Positions 51,463 to 61,083 are shown, numbered from the stretch's first letter. The stretch: 64,000 nt of DNA from Sphingobium sp. V4 (GCF_029590555.1 NZ_CP081002.1:434001-498000), one strand, 5' to 3'. Notes: generated by a model from the sequence alone, not told the origin. Numbers and translations are program-made.

Positions 51463-52614
51463 ATGTTCGAGCCCTTCCCCGGAAATTATGTCTGGAATCT
51501 CGCCACCAATCTGGCGCTGGTGTGCGGCGGCAATCATGGCGAGATCGACGAGGCGAACCGGCCCATCATTGAGGCCGCCAAGGCCGGCGCCGACGCCGGA
51601 AGCGCGCTGATGTTCGACAGCTGGCTGCGGGTGGCGGACCAGGTCGCGGCCAATGGCGCGGCGGACGAAGCGGCCGGTTATGCCTTGTCCGCGGGGACCA
51701 AATATCTGCGCGCTTCTGGCTATTATCTGGCGGCCGAACGGATGCAGAGCCGCGACTATGCGCCGCGCTGGGCCGCCTATGATCGCGGGCTGGAGCTGTA
51801 CGCCAGGGGGGTGGCGCTGCGCGGGCTGCATGTCGACTTTGTCGAGATCCCTTATGAGGACAGCGCCTATACGGCGATCTTCGTCCATGACGGATCGGGG
51901 ACGCCGCGCCCCACTCTGGTGTCGGTCAATGGCCTCGATTCCATGAAGGAACAGGTCAATATGGCAGGGCACGGCGCGTCCAATCTGGAACGCGGTATCA
52001 ACACGCTGTTCGTGGACCAGCCCGGCACCGGCGAAGCGCTGCGCAAGCGCGGACTGACGGCGGTGTTCGATGCCGAACGCTGGGGATCGCCCGCCTTCGA
52101 CTATCTGCTGACGCGCGACGACGTACTCCATGACCGGATCGGCATTTTCGGCCTGTCCTTCGGCGGCTATCATGCGCCGCGCATCGCCGCCAATGATCCG
52201 CGCTATGCATTGTGCGCGGTGATGGGCGCGAACCATGTCTGGGGCCGGCGCCAGCGCGAGCGGGTCGCCAATGAAGGCGAGAACCCGGTGCCCCATTATT
52301 GGGACCATGTGATGTGGGTGTTCGGCTTCGACAATCAGGCCGATTTCCTGGCCTATGCCGACCAGATCACGCTGGACGGACAGGTCGAGAAGATCAGGGT
52401 GCCCTTCCTGATCACCCATGGCGAGAATGACCGGCAAATACCCGCCTTCAACGCGCAGTTGAGCTACGATCAGGCGGTCAATTCCCCCAAGCGCACGCTG
52501 CGCATGTTCACGAAGGCCGATTTCGAGGTCGAGCATTGCGGCGCCGACAATGGCACGGGGATGCGCGACTATATCGCCGACTGGTGCGCGCAGACCTTCG
52601 CCGAGATGGGCTGA
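51463..52614 (+). CDS. Alpha/beta hydrolase (DUF1100 / pseudooxynicotine-hydrolase-like)
   Basis: 383 aa from the ATG at 51463 (GAGAGGA upstream). A helical N-terminal cap of ~130 residues, then an alpha/beta core with nucleophile GLSFGGYHAP, late Asp in HGENDRQIP and His in VEHCGADNG. The architecture resembles hydrolases that cleave C-C bonds of diketones. The stop overlaps the following VOC gene (TGATG). Confidence 0.85.
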   Translation: MFEPFPGNYVWNLATNLALVCGGNHGEIDEANRPIIEAAKAGADAGSALMFDSWLRVADQVAANGAADEAAGYALSAGTKYLRASGYYLAAERMQSRDYAPRWAAYDRGLELYARGVALRGLHVDFVEIPYEDSAYTAIFVHDGSGTPRPTLVSVNGLDSMKEQVNMAGHGASNLERGINTLFVDQPGTGEALRKRGLTAVFDAERWGSPAFDYLLTRDDVLHDRIGIFGLSFGGYHAPRIAANDPRYALCAVMGANHVWGRRQRERVANEGENPVPHYWDHVMWVFGFDNQADFLAYADQITLDGQVEKIRVPFLITHGENDRQIPAFNAQLSYDQAVNSPKRTLRMFTKADFEVEHCGADNGTGMRDYIADWCAQTFAEMG

Positions 52615-53021
52615 TGGCCGATTTCACCTTCCACCATGGCGGGGTGAGCGTGCCCAGCCTGGACGCGGCGATCGACTGGTATGGCCGGGTGCTGGGCTTC
52701 GTGGTCGAAAAGCGCTTCTACATCGAGGCAGCGCGGTCCCATGCGGCGATGGTGCGCAAGGGACCGTTGCGGTTCGAGCTGTTCGAGGTAGAGGGCGCCG
52801 CCCCGCTGCCCGAAGCACGCCGCCATCCGCCATCGGACCTTAAGACCCATGGCAACAAGCATGTCGCCTTTAGGGTCGATGACCTGGAGGCGTTTCTGGT
52901 CGAGATGGAGGGCAAGGGCGCGGACATCGCCTTTGTTGTGCGCGAGGCATTCGGCAAGGGGTGTTTCCTGCGCGATTGCGCCGGCAACCTCATCGAATTC
53001 GTCGAGGAGCCGATCCCCTGA
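52614..53021 (+). CDS. Small VOC/glyoxalase-family protein
   Basis: 135 aa single VOC domain (FTFHHGGVSVPSLDAAIDWYGRVLGF; HVAFRVDDLEAFL; GNLIEFVE). Conserved metal His/Glu positions are present. Likely a lyase, isomerase or epimerase in the same pathway. Start at 52614 overlaps the upstream stop. Confidence 0.88.
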   Translation: MADFTFHHGGVSVPSLDAAIDWYGRVLGFVVEKRFYIEAARSHAAMVRKGPLRFELFEVEGAAPLPEARRHPPSDLKTHGNKHVAFRVDDLEAFLVEMEGKGADIAFVVREAFGKGCFLRDCAGNLIEFVEEPIP

Positions 53022-53160
53022 AAAGAGGATATCCGCCGCTTAACTTCGCACTTTTCCTGCCCTTTTCGGCATGATTGAACAAAAGCCGGAAATATGATTA
53101 CGCCCGCCACGCCACCGAACAGTTTGAGGCGGCACGGATGGATATAAGGCAAAGGGCGTT

Positions 53161-53200
53161 CCGCAGGACAGGCCGGCACGACTGCCGGCCTGTCCTGCGG
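53161..53200. terminator. Perfect 18-bp-arm bidirectional terminator
   Basis: Arms at 53161-53178 and 53183-53200 are exact complements with a 4-base loop. It lies between convergent VOC genes. A few T on one side. Confidence 0.8.
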
Positions 53201-53206
53201 AATCCT

Positions 53207-54277
53207 TCATATGGCGTGTTCATCCGCTTCGCTGATATCAGCCAGCTTCCCTTCGACCGGCCGCTTGCCCGGCTGGCTCTTGCGATACGGTTCGAAGCTG
53301 GCGCGATCGGCGTCGAAGCTCATGTCCCAGGGGATATTGTCGCCGCGAAAGATGGGCGGGGCGTTGTTCGACCAGAGCAGCGAACCGAAACGGAAATCCC
53401 AGGCGCGCGGAACCCAGTTATCGTCCAGATAATCGGTGTCGGCATGATATTCCGCTTCCCCCGCCTTGCCCGGCATGTCGCAATAATAATAGATGGCCGA
53501 CGAGATGCGGTGGCGCGATATGCCGCCCGAGCTGTTCATCGTCTGGTTCTTCCAGCCCTTCGCCTCCATGATGTTAGCACCGAGCATGACCTCGTCGATA
53601 TCGTCCATGCCGAAGGCGATATGCATGAACTTGAAATGGTCGGGCGCAATCGGGAGGTCGCAATTAACCCAGAAAATCGAATGATGTTCGAACGTGCCGT
53701 CGGCGCGGGAAAAGATACCAGTGCCCTTGCTATGGTCGACATAGCGAAAGCCCAGATGCCGTTCGTAAAATTCGAAGCTGCCGACATAGTCGGGCGAGAA
53801 AAAGACGACATGGTTGATCGTCTTGGGGATGGCCTTGCGCCGCCAGATCCGGTGCTGGTTGAAGCGCGGATAGGAACCCGGCGTGTTGACCGGGCTGGTT
53901 TCGCTGATGACCAGGCGCTTGTCCCAGACCCGCAGGCCGATGGGCTGGCCGTCGGGGCAGGTGCAATGGACAGTGCCGTCGTCGTCGCGATGCACGGCGA
54001 CCTCGGTCGCGAGGCTGGCGGCGATCCGATCCAGCGCATCGGGGCTTTCCACGCCCCAGACGGTTTGCTTCAGCCCATCGCCGGGGAAGGGATCGGGCGA
54101 AGGCAGCCGCGCGTCGCCATGGCGGTAGAGAATGACACGGGAGCCGGAGGCGAGGCGGAAAATCGACTGATGGTCATCCGCCTTTTCCAGCGGCAAGCCG
54201 AAATCGGTCCAGAAGCGGGTATGTTCGCCCAGGTCGGCAACCCCGAAAATCGCGCTCTCAACGCCCAAAATGCTCAT
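53207..54277 (-). CDS. Extradiol-type dioxygenase (two VOC domains)
   Basis: 356 aa with two vicinal-oxygen-chelate domains; the C-terminal one carries the likely Fe(II) ligands: His in INHVVFF, His in FMHIAFGM and Glu in GEAEYHADT. Matches type I extradiol ring-cleavage dioxygenases (BphC/2,3-dihydroxy class). Substrate unknown. It follows the small DUF gene by 230 bases. Confidence 0.88.
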   Translation of the reverse strand: MSILGVESAIFGVADLGEHTRFWTDFGLPLEKADDHQSIFRLASGSRVILYRHGDARLPSPDPFPGDGLKQTVWGVESPDALDRIAASLATEVAVHRDDDGTVHCTCPDGQPIGLRVWDKRLVISETSPVNTPGSYPRFNQHRIWRRKAIPKTINHVVFFSPDYVGSFEFYERHLGFRYVDHSKGTGIFSRADGTFEHHSIFWVNCDLPIAPDHFKFMHIAFGMDDIDEVMLGANIMEAKGWKNQTMNSSGGISRHRISSAIYYYCDMPGKAGEAEYHADTDYLDDNWVPRAWDFRFGSLLWSNNAPPIFRGDNIPWDMSFDADRASFEPYRKSQPGKRPVEGKLADISEADEHAI

Positions 54278-54398
54278 GCATGTCTCCTCATCCTGACCAT
54301 CATCATGGCGGCGGGGGCGACGGCGCGGAAACGCATTTCATGGGACGCTGCTATCGGTGGGGCGGATAGGTGGGGCGTTTGTTGGGGGGCTGGCATGT

Positions 54399-54492
54399 CC
54401 TCCCCTGCAAGGGGAGGTGGCTGGCGCAGCCAGACTCGATAACGGGAAACCCCTCCACCCGCTTCTCCGGTCCCCTCCCCTTGCAGGAGAGG
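54399..54492. repeat. Pair of dispersed inverted repeats
   Basis: CCTCCCCTGCAAGGGGAGG (54399-54417) and a related CCCCTCCCCTTGCAGGAGAGG-type copy (~54472-54492). These resemble intergenic repeat elements of sphingomonads. The gap 54278-54507 holds nothing else recognisable. Confidence 0.55.
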
Positions 54493-54507
54493 ATTGTTGG
54501 GGTTGCC

Positions 54508-54738
54508 CTAGCCCCGCCGGAACAGCAGGGTCAGCAGGAAAAGGATGGTGCGCCTGTCCAGCAACCGCAGCGCGGCGCGCGCTTCGGCGGGGGTCAGTTT
54601 GGCGACCATCGGCATGGCGCCGAAGATCTTTCCGCGGATGATGAGGGCGTTGCCGTCCCGCTCGATCTTGCGGACAGTCATCAGTTCCTTGTCCTGCGCG
54701 TCGAGGATTTTCATGACGGGCGGCTTGTTCGTAGTCAT
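54508..54738 (-). CDS. Small conserved-looking protein, unknown function
   Basis: 76 aa, a mixed alpha/beta N terminus (VMKILDAQDKELMTVRKIERDGNALIIRG) and hydrophobic C terminus (RRTILFLLTLLFRRG). ATG overlaps the dehydrogenase stop (ATGA), so it is co-translated. No known catalytic motif. It could be a membrane-anchored accessory of the oxidoreductase. Confidence 0.7.
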   Translation of the reverse strand: MTTNKPPVMKILDAQDKELMTVRKIERDGNALIIRGKIFGAMPMVAKLTPAEARAALRLLDRRTILFLLTLLFRRG

Positions 54739-56324
54739 TGTACGGCTCCTGCGCAGACCTTGTCATAATCGATGCCCATATCGTCCATCATCTGGATCGC
54801 GGTGGCGCGGCCCGCGCCGAACACGCCGCCGCCCGGATGCATGAAGGGGCCGACGAGATAGAGGCTCTCGATCCCCGGCACGCGGAAATGGCCAAGGTCT
54901 GGCGTCGGGCGGTGGCCGACCGTCTGGTACATGAAGGGCGCGCAGCCATGAATGTCGCCCTTGACGAAGCTGGCGGGGCTGTCGCGTTCATGATCGAGCG
55001 GGGAGCGGACCAGTGAGCCGATGATATTATCCTCGTCCAGATTGCTGTAGAACAGGCGATATTGGCGCAGGCTTTCTTCTGCGATCTCTTCCTTCATCCG
55101 GTCCCATGCCGCCGGGCCGCCTTCGTGCAGGTCGTAGGGCGCGAAGGTCACCCCGTAGAAGATACCGCCCCCCGCCGGCGCGCGGCTGGGATCGTTGGCG
55201 GTGTTGTCGCCGCCCGCGATCAGGCGGCGGGGTGGCACCACGCCCCGGCGCAGATGATCGTAATCCAGCAGCATATCGCGCATCCTGTGGGTCTGGAGCA
55301 GTTCGGTCATCACCCCGCCCTCCCCTTCGCTCCAGCGCAGCTTGGCCTTTTCCTTGAGCGCCATGTGCAGCAGGTTGATCGAGAAGGTGGAGGGCGTGAC
55401 CCGTTCTGCCCGTTGCAGCACGGGTTCAGGGGTTTCGCTGACAAAACGGCGCAGCACATGGGGGTGGATCGCGCCGATGACGCCATCCTTCGCCATGATC
55501 GTTTCGCCGTCGATCAGTTCCAGCCCCGTCGCCTTGCCCGACGAGACGATGACGCGCTTCACCTCCGCATTGCAGCGCACTTCGCCGCCCATATGTTCGA
55601 TCGCGCGGACCAGCGCCTTGCTGAGTTCGCCGGAGCCGCCCTTGGGCATCGACACGCCATAAGTGTGGATGATGCCGGGCATCAGCAGCGCGCCCATGCC
55701 GGTGCCCAGTTCGTCGGGCATCTGGAGATTTTCGGTTACGAGCCGGACGATATGGATTTTCAGCCGGTCGCTCTCGAAATATTGGTTCACGACATCGAGC
55801 GCGGACCGCTGCATGACGTCGAGCAGGAAGCGGCCCTCATCCGACTGGTCCATCATCGCGACGAAGGCTCCTATCGGGAAGGGCGGCGCGTAAAGACCGC
55901 CCATGAACATCGGCAGCACGCCCTGGCTGATACCGACGAACTTGCGATAGGCGTCGGCATCGCGCAGGCTGTACTGCGCGATTTCCTGGCAGGTGCGGTC
56001 GAGATCCTTCCATGATCGCATCACGGTGCCATCATCCCAGATGCTGACATGCGGCAGTTCGGGATAGATATAGTCGAGGCCGAATTTGCCGATCAGGCCC
56101 AGCTCGTCCTCGCGGATCATCGGGTTGCCCTGGATCATGATGTGAACATTGCTATGTTCGTCATGCCAGTAGCCCGGCGTGATGAGTTCGCGGGTCGACA
56201 CGCCGCCGCCGAAATGGGGCTTGCGTTCCAGGACCAGAACCTTCTTCCCCGCCTTGGCCATATAGGCAGCAGCGGTCAGGCCATTATGGCCCGCGCCCAT
56301 GACGACGATGTCGTAATTGCTCAT
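54735..56324 (-). CDS. Phytoene-dehydrogenase-like FAD oxidoreductase
   Basis: 529 aa. N-terminal dinucleotide motif VVMGAGHNGLTAAAYMAKAGKKVLVLER and C-terminal FAD-binding block PGIESLYLVGPFMHPGGGVFGAG. Family members (carotenoid desaturases, retinol saturase) oxidise or reduce long hydrophobic substrates. Here it is flanked by SDR and dioxygenase genes, so it is likely catabolic. ATGA overlaps on both sides. Confidence 0.9.
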   Translation of the reverse strand: MSNYDIVVMGAGHNGLTAAAYMAKAGKKVLVLERKPHFGGGVSTRELITPGYWHDEHSNVHIMIQGNPMIREDELGLIGKFGLDYIYPELPHVSIWDDGTVMRSWKDLDRTCQEIAQYSLRDADAYRKFVGISQGVLPMFMGGLYAPPFPIGAFVAMMDQSDEGRFLLDVMQRSALDVVNQYFESDRLKIHIVRLVTENLQMPDELGTGMGALLMPGIIHTYGVSMPKGGSGELSKALVRAIEHMGGEVRCNAEVKRVIVSSGKATGLELIDGETIMAKDGVIGAIHPHVLRRFVSETPEPVLQRAERVTPSTFSINLLHMALKEKAKLRWSEGEGGVMTELLQTHRMRDMLLDYDHLRRGVVPPRRLIAGGDNTANDPSRAPAGGGIFYGVTFAPYDLHEGGPAAWDRMKEEIAEESLRQYRLFYSNLDEDNIIGSLVRSPLDHERDSPASFVKGDIHGCAPFMYQTVGHRPTPDLGHFRVPGIESLYLVGPFMHPGGGVFGAGRATAIQMMDDMGIDYDKVCAGAVQ

Positions 56325-57130
56325 TGATGCTCTCCAAAGAAGGCGCGGAACTGGGCGATGCCAGGGACGTGGCTGGCGCAGCCGCCATCAGCGACGATCA
56401 GTTGGCCGGTAATGTTGCGGGCGGCGTCGGACGCGAGGAAAGCGGCGACCTGGGCAATGTCGTCCGGGTCGCCAAGCTGCTCGCGCAGGGTTTCCGCCTC
56501 CACCGCTTCGCGCAAGGGCGGCGGGAAGGCAGCGCGGAGTGCGGGCGTCATCGTCATACCGGGCGCGACCGCGTTGCAGCGTATGCCATCGGATCCGTGG
56601 CTGGCGGCGATCGAGCGTGTCATCTGGATGATCGCGGCCTTGGACGAACCATAGGCGGCCTGAATCAGATGCCCCTGCAACGCCAGATTGCTGACGGTGT
56701 TGACGATATTGCCGCGCGTGGCCCGCAGATGGGGGAGCGCGGCGCGGCAGGCGACCATGGTGCCGCGCACGTTGACGGCATAGGTGCGGTCCCACAGCGC
56801 CGTTTCCATATGCTCGATATTGCCATCCCGTTGCGCGATGTCGGGGCCGAGCAGGGCGGCATTGTTGTGGAGAATGTCGAGCCGGCCATAATGGGCGATG
56901 GCGGCGGCGATCATGGCTTGGGTCGAGGTTTCGCTTTCCAGATCGAGCGCGATCGCCAGCGCATCGGGGAGCGTCGCGGCCAGCGCCTGCGCTGCCTCGA
57001 ACGCGATGTCGGCGATGGCCACCAGCGCGCCGCGCGCCGCCATCAGTTGCGCGGTGGCCGCGCCGATCCCGCCCGCTCCGCCGGTGATGATCGCTACCTT
57101 GCCGTCCAGACGGATCGCATCGGCCTGCAT
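56321..57130 (-). CDS. Short-chain dehydrogenase/reductase (SDR)
   Basis: 269 aa with TGGAGGIG (16-23), HNNAA (NNAG variant), and YGSSK (YxxxK). First gene of the SDR - oxidoreductase - small DUF unit; GAGGAG upstream of the ATG at 57130. NAD(P)-dependent, substrate unknown. Confidence 0.92.
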   Translation of the reverse strand: MQADAIRLDGKVAIITGGAGGIGAATAQLMAARGALVAIADIAFEAAQALAATLPDALAIALDLESETSTQAMIAAAIAHYGRLDILHNNAALLGPDIAQRDGNIEHMETALWDRTYAVNVRGTMVACRAALPHLRATRGNIVNTVSNLALQGHLIQAAYGSSKAAIIQMTRSIAASHGSDGIRCNAVAPGMTMTPALRAAFPPPLREAVEAETLREQLGDPDDIAQVAAFLASDAARNITGQLIVADGGCASHVPGIAQFRAFFGEHQ

Positions 57131-57193
57131 CGCTTTCTCCTCCCTTGCTCTTGTCGACAGGCATCATATGCTGCGCAGCAGAGGCGGGAAGAC

Positions 57194-57209
57194 GGCACTT
57201 TTTTGTGCC
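57194..57209. promoter_or_regulatory. Palindrome in the SDR/HxlR divergent region
   Basis: GGCAC-TTTTTT-GTGCC, a 5-6-5 inverted repeat at 57194-57209, 8 bases before the regulator ATG at 57217. Candidate operator for the HxlR regulator, or a small hairpin. Confidence 0.4.
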
Positions 57210-57216
57210 CTCCAAA

Positions 57217-57669
57217 ATGAGACCGATGATGATCTTCGACGATTTCTATCCGCACGCGCGCGTGGGTCTGGCCGCGCTGGCGCAAGATATGGCGGACCAT
57301 GGCGCGCAGCGCGATGCGCCGATCCGGACCATCTTCGGCTTGCTGGGGGATCGCTGGTCGATGCTCGTCCTGTTGCTGCTGGCCGTCGCGCCGTTTCGCC
57401 ACGCGGAATTGCGCAGGCTGCTCGACCGGCTGAGCGCGGAAGGCAGGATTTCTCAGCGGGTGCTGACGCTCAAATTGCGGCTGCTGGAGCGCAACGGGCT
57501 GGTGGCGCGATCGGTGAGCGAAGATGTCCCGCCCAAGGTAGGCTATGCGCTGACGCCCTTGGGCGCCGAACTGGTCGAGGAAGCGCGCCGGCTGCTGGGC
57601 TGGGTGCAGGCCAGCAGCGTGCAAATCAATCAGGCACGGGCGGCCTTCGACAGGATGGAGGACGTCTAA
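57217..57669 (+). CDS. HxlR-family transcription regulator
   Basis: 150 aa from the ATG at 57217; ATGs at 57226 and 57229 are alternatives. Winged-helix HxlR core (RTIFGLLGDRWSMLVLLLLA, FAELRRLLD-type, ISQRVLTLKLRLLERNGLV, YALTPLGAEL). Divergent from the SDR operon. The last 4 bases overlap the convergent LysR gene. Confidence 0.88.
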   Translation: MRPMMIFDDFYPHARVGLAALAQDMADHGAQRDAPIRTIFGLLGDRWSMLVLLLLAVAPFRHAELRRLLDRLSAEGRISQRVLTLKLRLLERNGLVARSVSEDVPPKVGYALTPLGAELVEEARRLLGWVQASSVQINQARAAFDRMEDV

Positions 57670-58679
57670 CCGCGCGACTTGGGCGTCGAATCGCTCAGGA
57701 ATTGCGCGGCCAGTTCCTCGCGCGATACGCGCGCCTCGTCCAGCGATACGACGGACGGATCGCGTGCCGGGACGGCGGGCATCTGCGCATAGGACATGAT
57801 CCGTTCGACGACCCAGCGGATCGCCGGATCATTGTTGCTGGAAATATGCCACTGGATCGCCTCGCGAATGGGAGGGATGTCCATCGGCACTTCGCGCAGG
57901 GTCAACGGCAGATAAGCGGCCATGCGGGTCGCCAGCCGCCGGTGCATAGTCGCGATCCGGTCGGAGCCGATGACGAGGCCGGGAAGGGAAAGAAAACTGT
58001 GGGTTACGATCTCGACCCGGCGCTGACGCTTCTGACGACGCACGAACCAGTCCTCGAAAGCGGACACGCGAGCGCGGCCGAAGCGAGCGGTGACATGCCC
58101 AAGCTCGAAATAGAGTTCCTTGGTCATGGGCCCGGCCATCGCCGGATTGCCGTTCCAGCCGACGACGACATAATCGTCCTCGAACAATATCTGACTGGGG
58201 TGGTCGGCGGAAATCGCATAGTCGATGGTGATGAGCAGGTCGATGGCGCCGCGTTCAAGCGATTCCAGCAAGGCTTCGCTCAGCGACTGGATTTCGAACC
58301 GCATACCGGGCGCCTGCTGTTGCAGGTCGGTCATGGCCGCGGCCAGCAGCACTTCGGTGATATAGTCCGACGCCATGATACGAATCGTCCGGTCGGACGT
58401 GGCGGGATCGAACGGCGGCGGCACCGCGATGGTCGAGCGGATCTGTTCCAGAACGGCGCGGACCGGATCGACCAGCCCTTCGGCGCGGGCAGTCAGCACC
58501 ATCTGCCGCCCCTTCTGGACCAGCAGATCATCGGCGAAATAGTCGCGCAGACGGCCCAGGGCAGAGGATGTGGCGGACTGGGACAGGCAGATGCGGTCCG
58601 CCGCCAGGCTGACGCTGCGTTCGGCCAGCAGCGCATCAAGCGCCACCAGCAGATTGAGATCCAGCCTGTCGAAGCGCAT
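57666..58679 (-). CDS. LysR-family regulator (NodD-like)
   Basis: 337 aa. N-terminal HTH (LDLNLLVALDALLAERSVSLAADRICLSQSATSSALGRLRDYF) and a periplasmic-binding-like effector domain. NodD/LinR-like in that it has LNLLVALDALL. It likely responds to the catabolic substrate. It lies 13 bases after the epimerase gene, on the same strand. Confidence 0.94.
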   Translation of the reverse strand: MRFDRLDLNLLVALDALLAERSVSLAADRICLSQSATSSALGRLRDYFADDLLVQKGRQMVLTARAEGLVDPVRAVLEQIRSTIAVPPPFDPATSDRTIRIMASDYITEVLLAAAMTDLQQQAPGMRFEIQSLSEALLESLERGAIDLLITIDYAISADHPSQILFEDDYVVVGWNGNPAMAGPMTKELYFELGHVTARFGRARVSAFEDWFVRRQKRQRRVEIVTHSFLSLPGLVIGSDRIATMHRRLATRMAAYLPLTLREVPMDIPPIREAIQWHISSNNDPAIRWVVERIMSYAQMPAVPARDPSVVSLDEARVSREELAAQFLSDSTPKSRG

Positions 58680-58692
58680 GTCCTGTCCTCCC

Positions 58693-59622
58693 TCAGCCTG
58701 CCGCTATGGCCGACAGCGCGTTGGCAACGAGCTTAGCAGGATCGCCGTCATGGGCAAAGCCGGCATGGTCCGCTGCCGGGGTGGCAAGCAATGGATGCGC
58801 GCCGAAGGCAGCCTCCAGCGCAGGGTCCGGGCGGTAGCGGACAAGATCGGGCGACACGCCGCATTGCCGCGCAACCTCGGCGGCCAGATCGCCCATGGCG
58901 ATGCGCTGTGCGGGCAACGTCACGACGCGGGTGACGGGCATCAGCGCCGGGTCCATGGTGAGCGCATGGACCAGATTGTCGGCGCAGCGCGCGACCGACT
59001 GCGCCCAGATGGTCGCGCCTTCCGAGACCGGGCAGACGAAGGGTTCGCCCGCGCGCAGGGCATGGAACAGGTCACTCATGAAGGCAGATTTCATGCCCGA
59101 TGGCCCCTTGGGCCGAGCGAGGATGCCGGGCAGGCGGACGCTGATCCCCTCTATCTCCCCGCGATGGTGCATCATGGCGACGGCGATCTCCATCATCGCC
59201 TTGTGCCCGCCATAGATCATGCGCGGGGCGAGCGGAGTGTCGTCGTCCACGCCACCGGCGGGCAACGGATCGCCAAACACCGCGATGGAGCTGGCATAAA
59301 CGATGCGCGGCCTGCGCCCCGCTGCCTTCGCGGCATCGAGCAGGTCGTACATGGCGTCGATATTGATACGGCGGGACGCGGCGGGATCAGCCTCCGCCGC
59401 GCCGCCCGGAACGGTCGCGAGATGGACGAGCGCGCTGCATCCGTCGGCACAGGCTTCGGCACGGACGGACGGCGAAGCAATGTCACCCGCCACCGCGCGC
59501 GCACCAGCGGGGATGCCGCCTGCCACGCTATCCATGCCGACAACGCTCTCACCCGCGTCCAGCAGGCGTTGCACAAGCTGGCGGCCGACGAAGCCACCGG
59601 CTCCGGTCACGATGATCGTCAT
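58693..59622 (-). CDS. NAD-dependent epimerase/dehydratase
   Basis: 309 aa extended SDR: TGAGGFVGRQL (6-16), catalytic YASSIAVFG then YGGHK (YxxxK). Similar to D-erythronate dehydrogenase (DenD)-type proteins. 3 bases after the sulfatase gene, so one transcript. Substrate unknown. Confidence 0.88.
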   Translation of the reverse strand: MTIIVTGAGGFVGRQLVQRLLDAGESVVGMDSVAGGIPAGARAVAGDIASPSVRAEACADGCSALVHLATVPGGAAEADPAASRRINIDAMYDLLDAAKAAGRRPRIVYASSIAVFGDPLPAGGVDDDTPLAPRMIYGGHKAMMEIAVAMMHHRGEIEGISVRLPGILARPKGPSGMKSAFMSDLFHALRAGEPFVCPVSEGATIWAQSVARCADNLVHALTMDPALMPVTRVVTLPAQRIAMGDLAAEVARQCGVSPDLVRYRPDPALEAAFGAHPLLATPAADHAGFAHDGDPAKLVANALSAIAAG

Positions 59623-59625
59623 GGT

Positions 59626-61014
59626 TCAATATCTGTCCGCATAATGAGCACGCACATCCTCGCTATAGCTTCCGAGCGGATAGGCGAGCATCTGGCTGTT
59701 CCAAGCATCCCATTGCAGGCGCATGGCCTTCAGCCGCGCGGGATCGTCGGGCGCGAGATCGGCGCGTTCGCGCGCGTCGCTGGCGAGGTCGAACAGATGT
59801 TCCTTGTCGCCCAGTTTGAGATATTTCCAGTTGCCCTGGCGCAAGGCGGCCTGGCCATTGGCCTTGAACCGCCAGTAGAGGGTGCGATCGATGGGGGCAG
59901 CACGGCCGGTGAGTTGCGCCGACAGGTCGAGGCCGTCGAACGTGCCGGCCTTTGCGCCATTGCCTCCCGCCATGGCGAGCAGGGTCGGGAGGAAATCCAT
60001 CGAGATCATCACCTGATCGCTGGTCGAGCCCGGGGCGATATGGCCGGGCCATCGGGCGAGCAGGGGTACGCGTATGCCACCTTCCAGCAGCTCGCCCTTG
60101 ACGCCGGTGAAGGGCCAGGTTTCGGAGAAGCGTTCGCCGCCATTGTCGCTGGTGAAGATGATGATTGTATTCTCGGCCTTGCCGCTGCGCTCCAGCGCCG
60201 CCAGCAGCTTGGCGACATTTTGGTCCATCGCCTCGACCATCTCCTTATATTTGGCGAGGCTTCCGCCATTATAGTGAAAAGAGCCATCGAGCGTCGGCGC
60301 AACTGCGGCGTCCTCGCGCCCTTCCCAGGGCCAGTGCGGCGCATTGAAATGCAGGCTGAGAAAGAAGGGCTTATCGCCCGCCTGCTCGACCGTCTTCACA
60401 GCTTCGTCGCCGAACAGGTCGGTCAGATAGCCGTTGCGCTCGATCGGCGTGTCGCCTTGCGCAAGGCCGACGCCGACCGTCTTCTTTCCCATCACCATAT
60501 GATGGCGAAAATAGTCGGCCGCGCCTTCGACGATGCCGAAAAATTCGTCATAGCCATGGCGGAGCGGCCCGTGGCGGGGCGGTTCGCCCAGATGCCATTT
60601 GCCCACCAGCTTGGTGCGATAACCCTGGTCGCGCAGGACCGAGGCGATGGTAGGTCGGTCGACCGGCACCCCGATGCCGTCCGGTGCGCCGGGGCCTAGC
60701 GGCTCCTCGACGCCGATCGGGAAGCGATATTGGTAGCAGCCCGTCAGCAGTGCAGTACGGGTTGGCGAGCAGATGGCGCTGTTGGCATAGCCCTGCCGGA
60801 ACTGGATGCCCTGCGCACCGATGCTGTCGATCGCGGGGGTACGGATATGGTGCGATCCGGTGCAGGACAGGTCAGCATAACCCAGATCGTCTGCCATGAT
60901 GAAGATGATGTTGGGGCGGACCTTGCCAACCGGCGCAGTAGCACCCTCCCCGCTCGCGGCCAATGTCCCGAGCGCGCCTACGCCGCCAATGAAAGCCCGT
61001 CTGTCCAACTGCAT
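59626..61014 (-). CDS. Exported sulfatase
   Basis: 462 aa. Tat-type leader (DRRAFIGGVG), then PNIIFIMADDLGYADLS (metal Asp), and the formylglycine signature CSPTR at 82-86. Arylsulfatase class; releases sulfate from an organic sulfate ester in the periplasm. Co-transcribed with the epimerase; the TonB receptor is upstream. A sulfatase-modifying enzyme is not in the window. Confidence 0.93.
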   Translation of the reverse strand: MQLDRRAFIGGVGALGTLAASGEGATAPVGKVRPNIIFIMADDLGYADLSCTGSHHIRTPAIDSIGAQGIQFRQGYANSAICSPTRTALLTGCYQYRFPIGVEEPLGPGAPDGIGVPVDRPTIASVLRDQGYRTKLVGKWHLGEPPRHGPLRHGYDEFFGIVEGAADYFRHHMVMGKKTVGVGLAQGDTPIERNGYLTDLFGDEAVKTVEQAGDKPFFLSLHFNAPHWPWEGREDAAVAPTLDGSFHYNGGSLAKYKEMVEAMDQNVAKLLAALERSGKAENTIIIFTSDNGGERFSETWPFTGVKGELLEGGIRVPLLARWPGHIAPGSTSDQVMISMDFLPTLLAMAGGNGAKAGTFDGLDLSAQLTGRAAPIDRTLYWRFKANGQAALRQGNWKYLKLGDKEHLFDLASDARERADLAPDDPARLKAMRLQWDAWNSQMLAYPLGSYSEDVRAHYADRY

Positions 61015-61083
61015 GATCGTCCTTCCGGAAGTGTCGGGAGCAGGACCGCCAGGCCCTGCTCCTTTACCCTATCCTCGTTTGCT

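Noticed and set aside
53075..54442. 455-codon plus-strand frame
   Set aside because: Overlaps the extradiol dioxygenase on the opposite strand and has no recognisable features.
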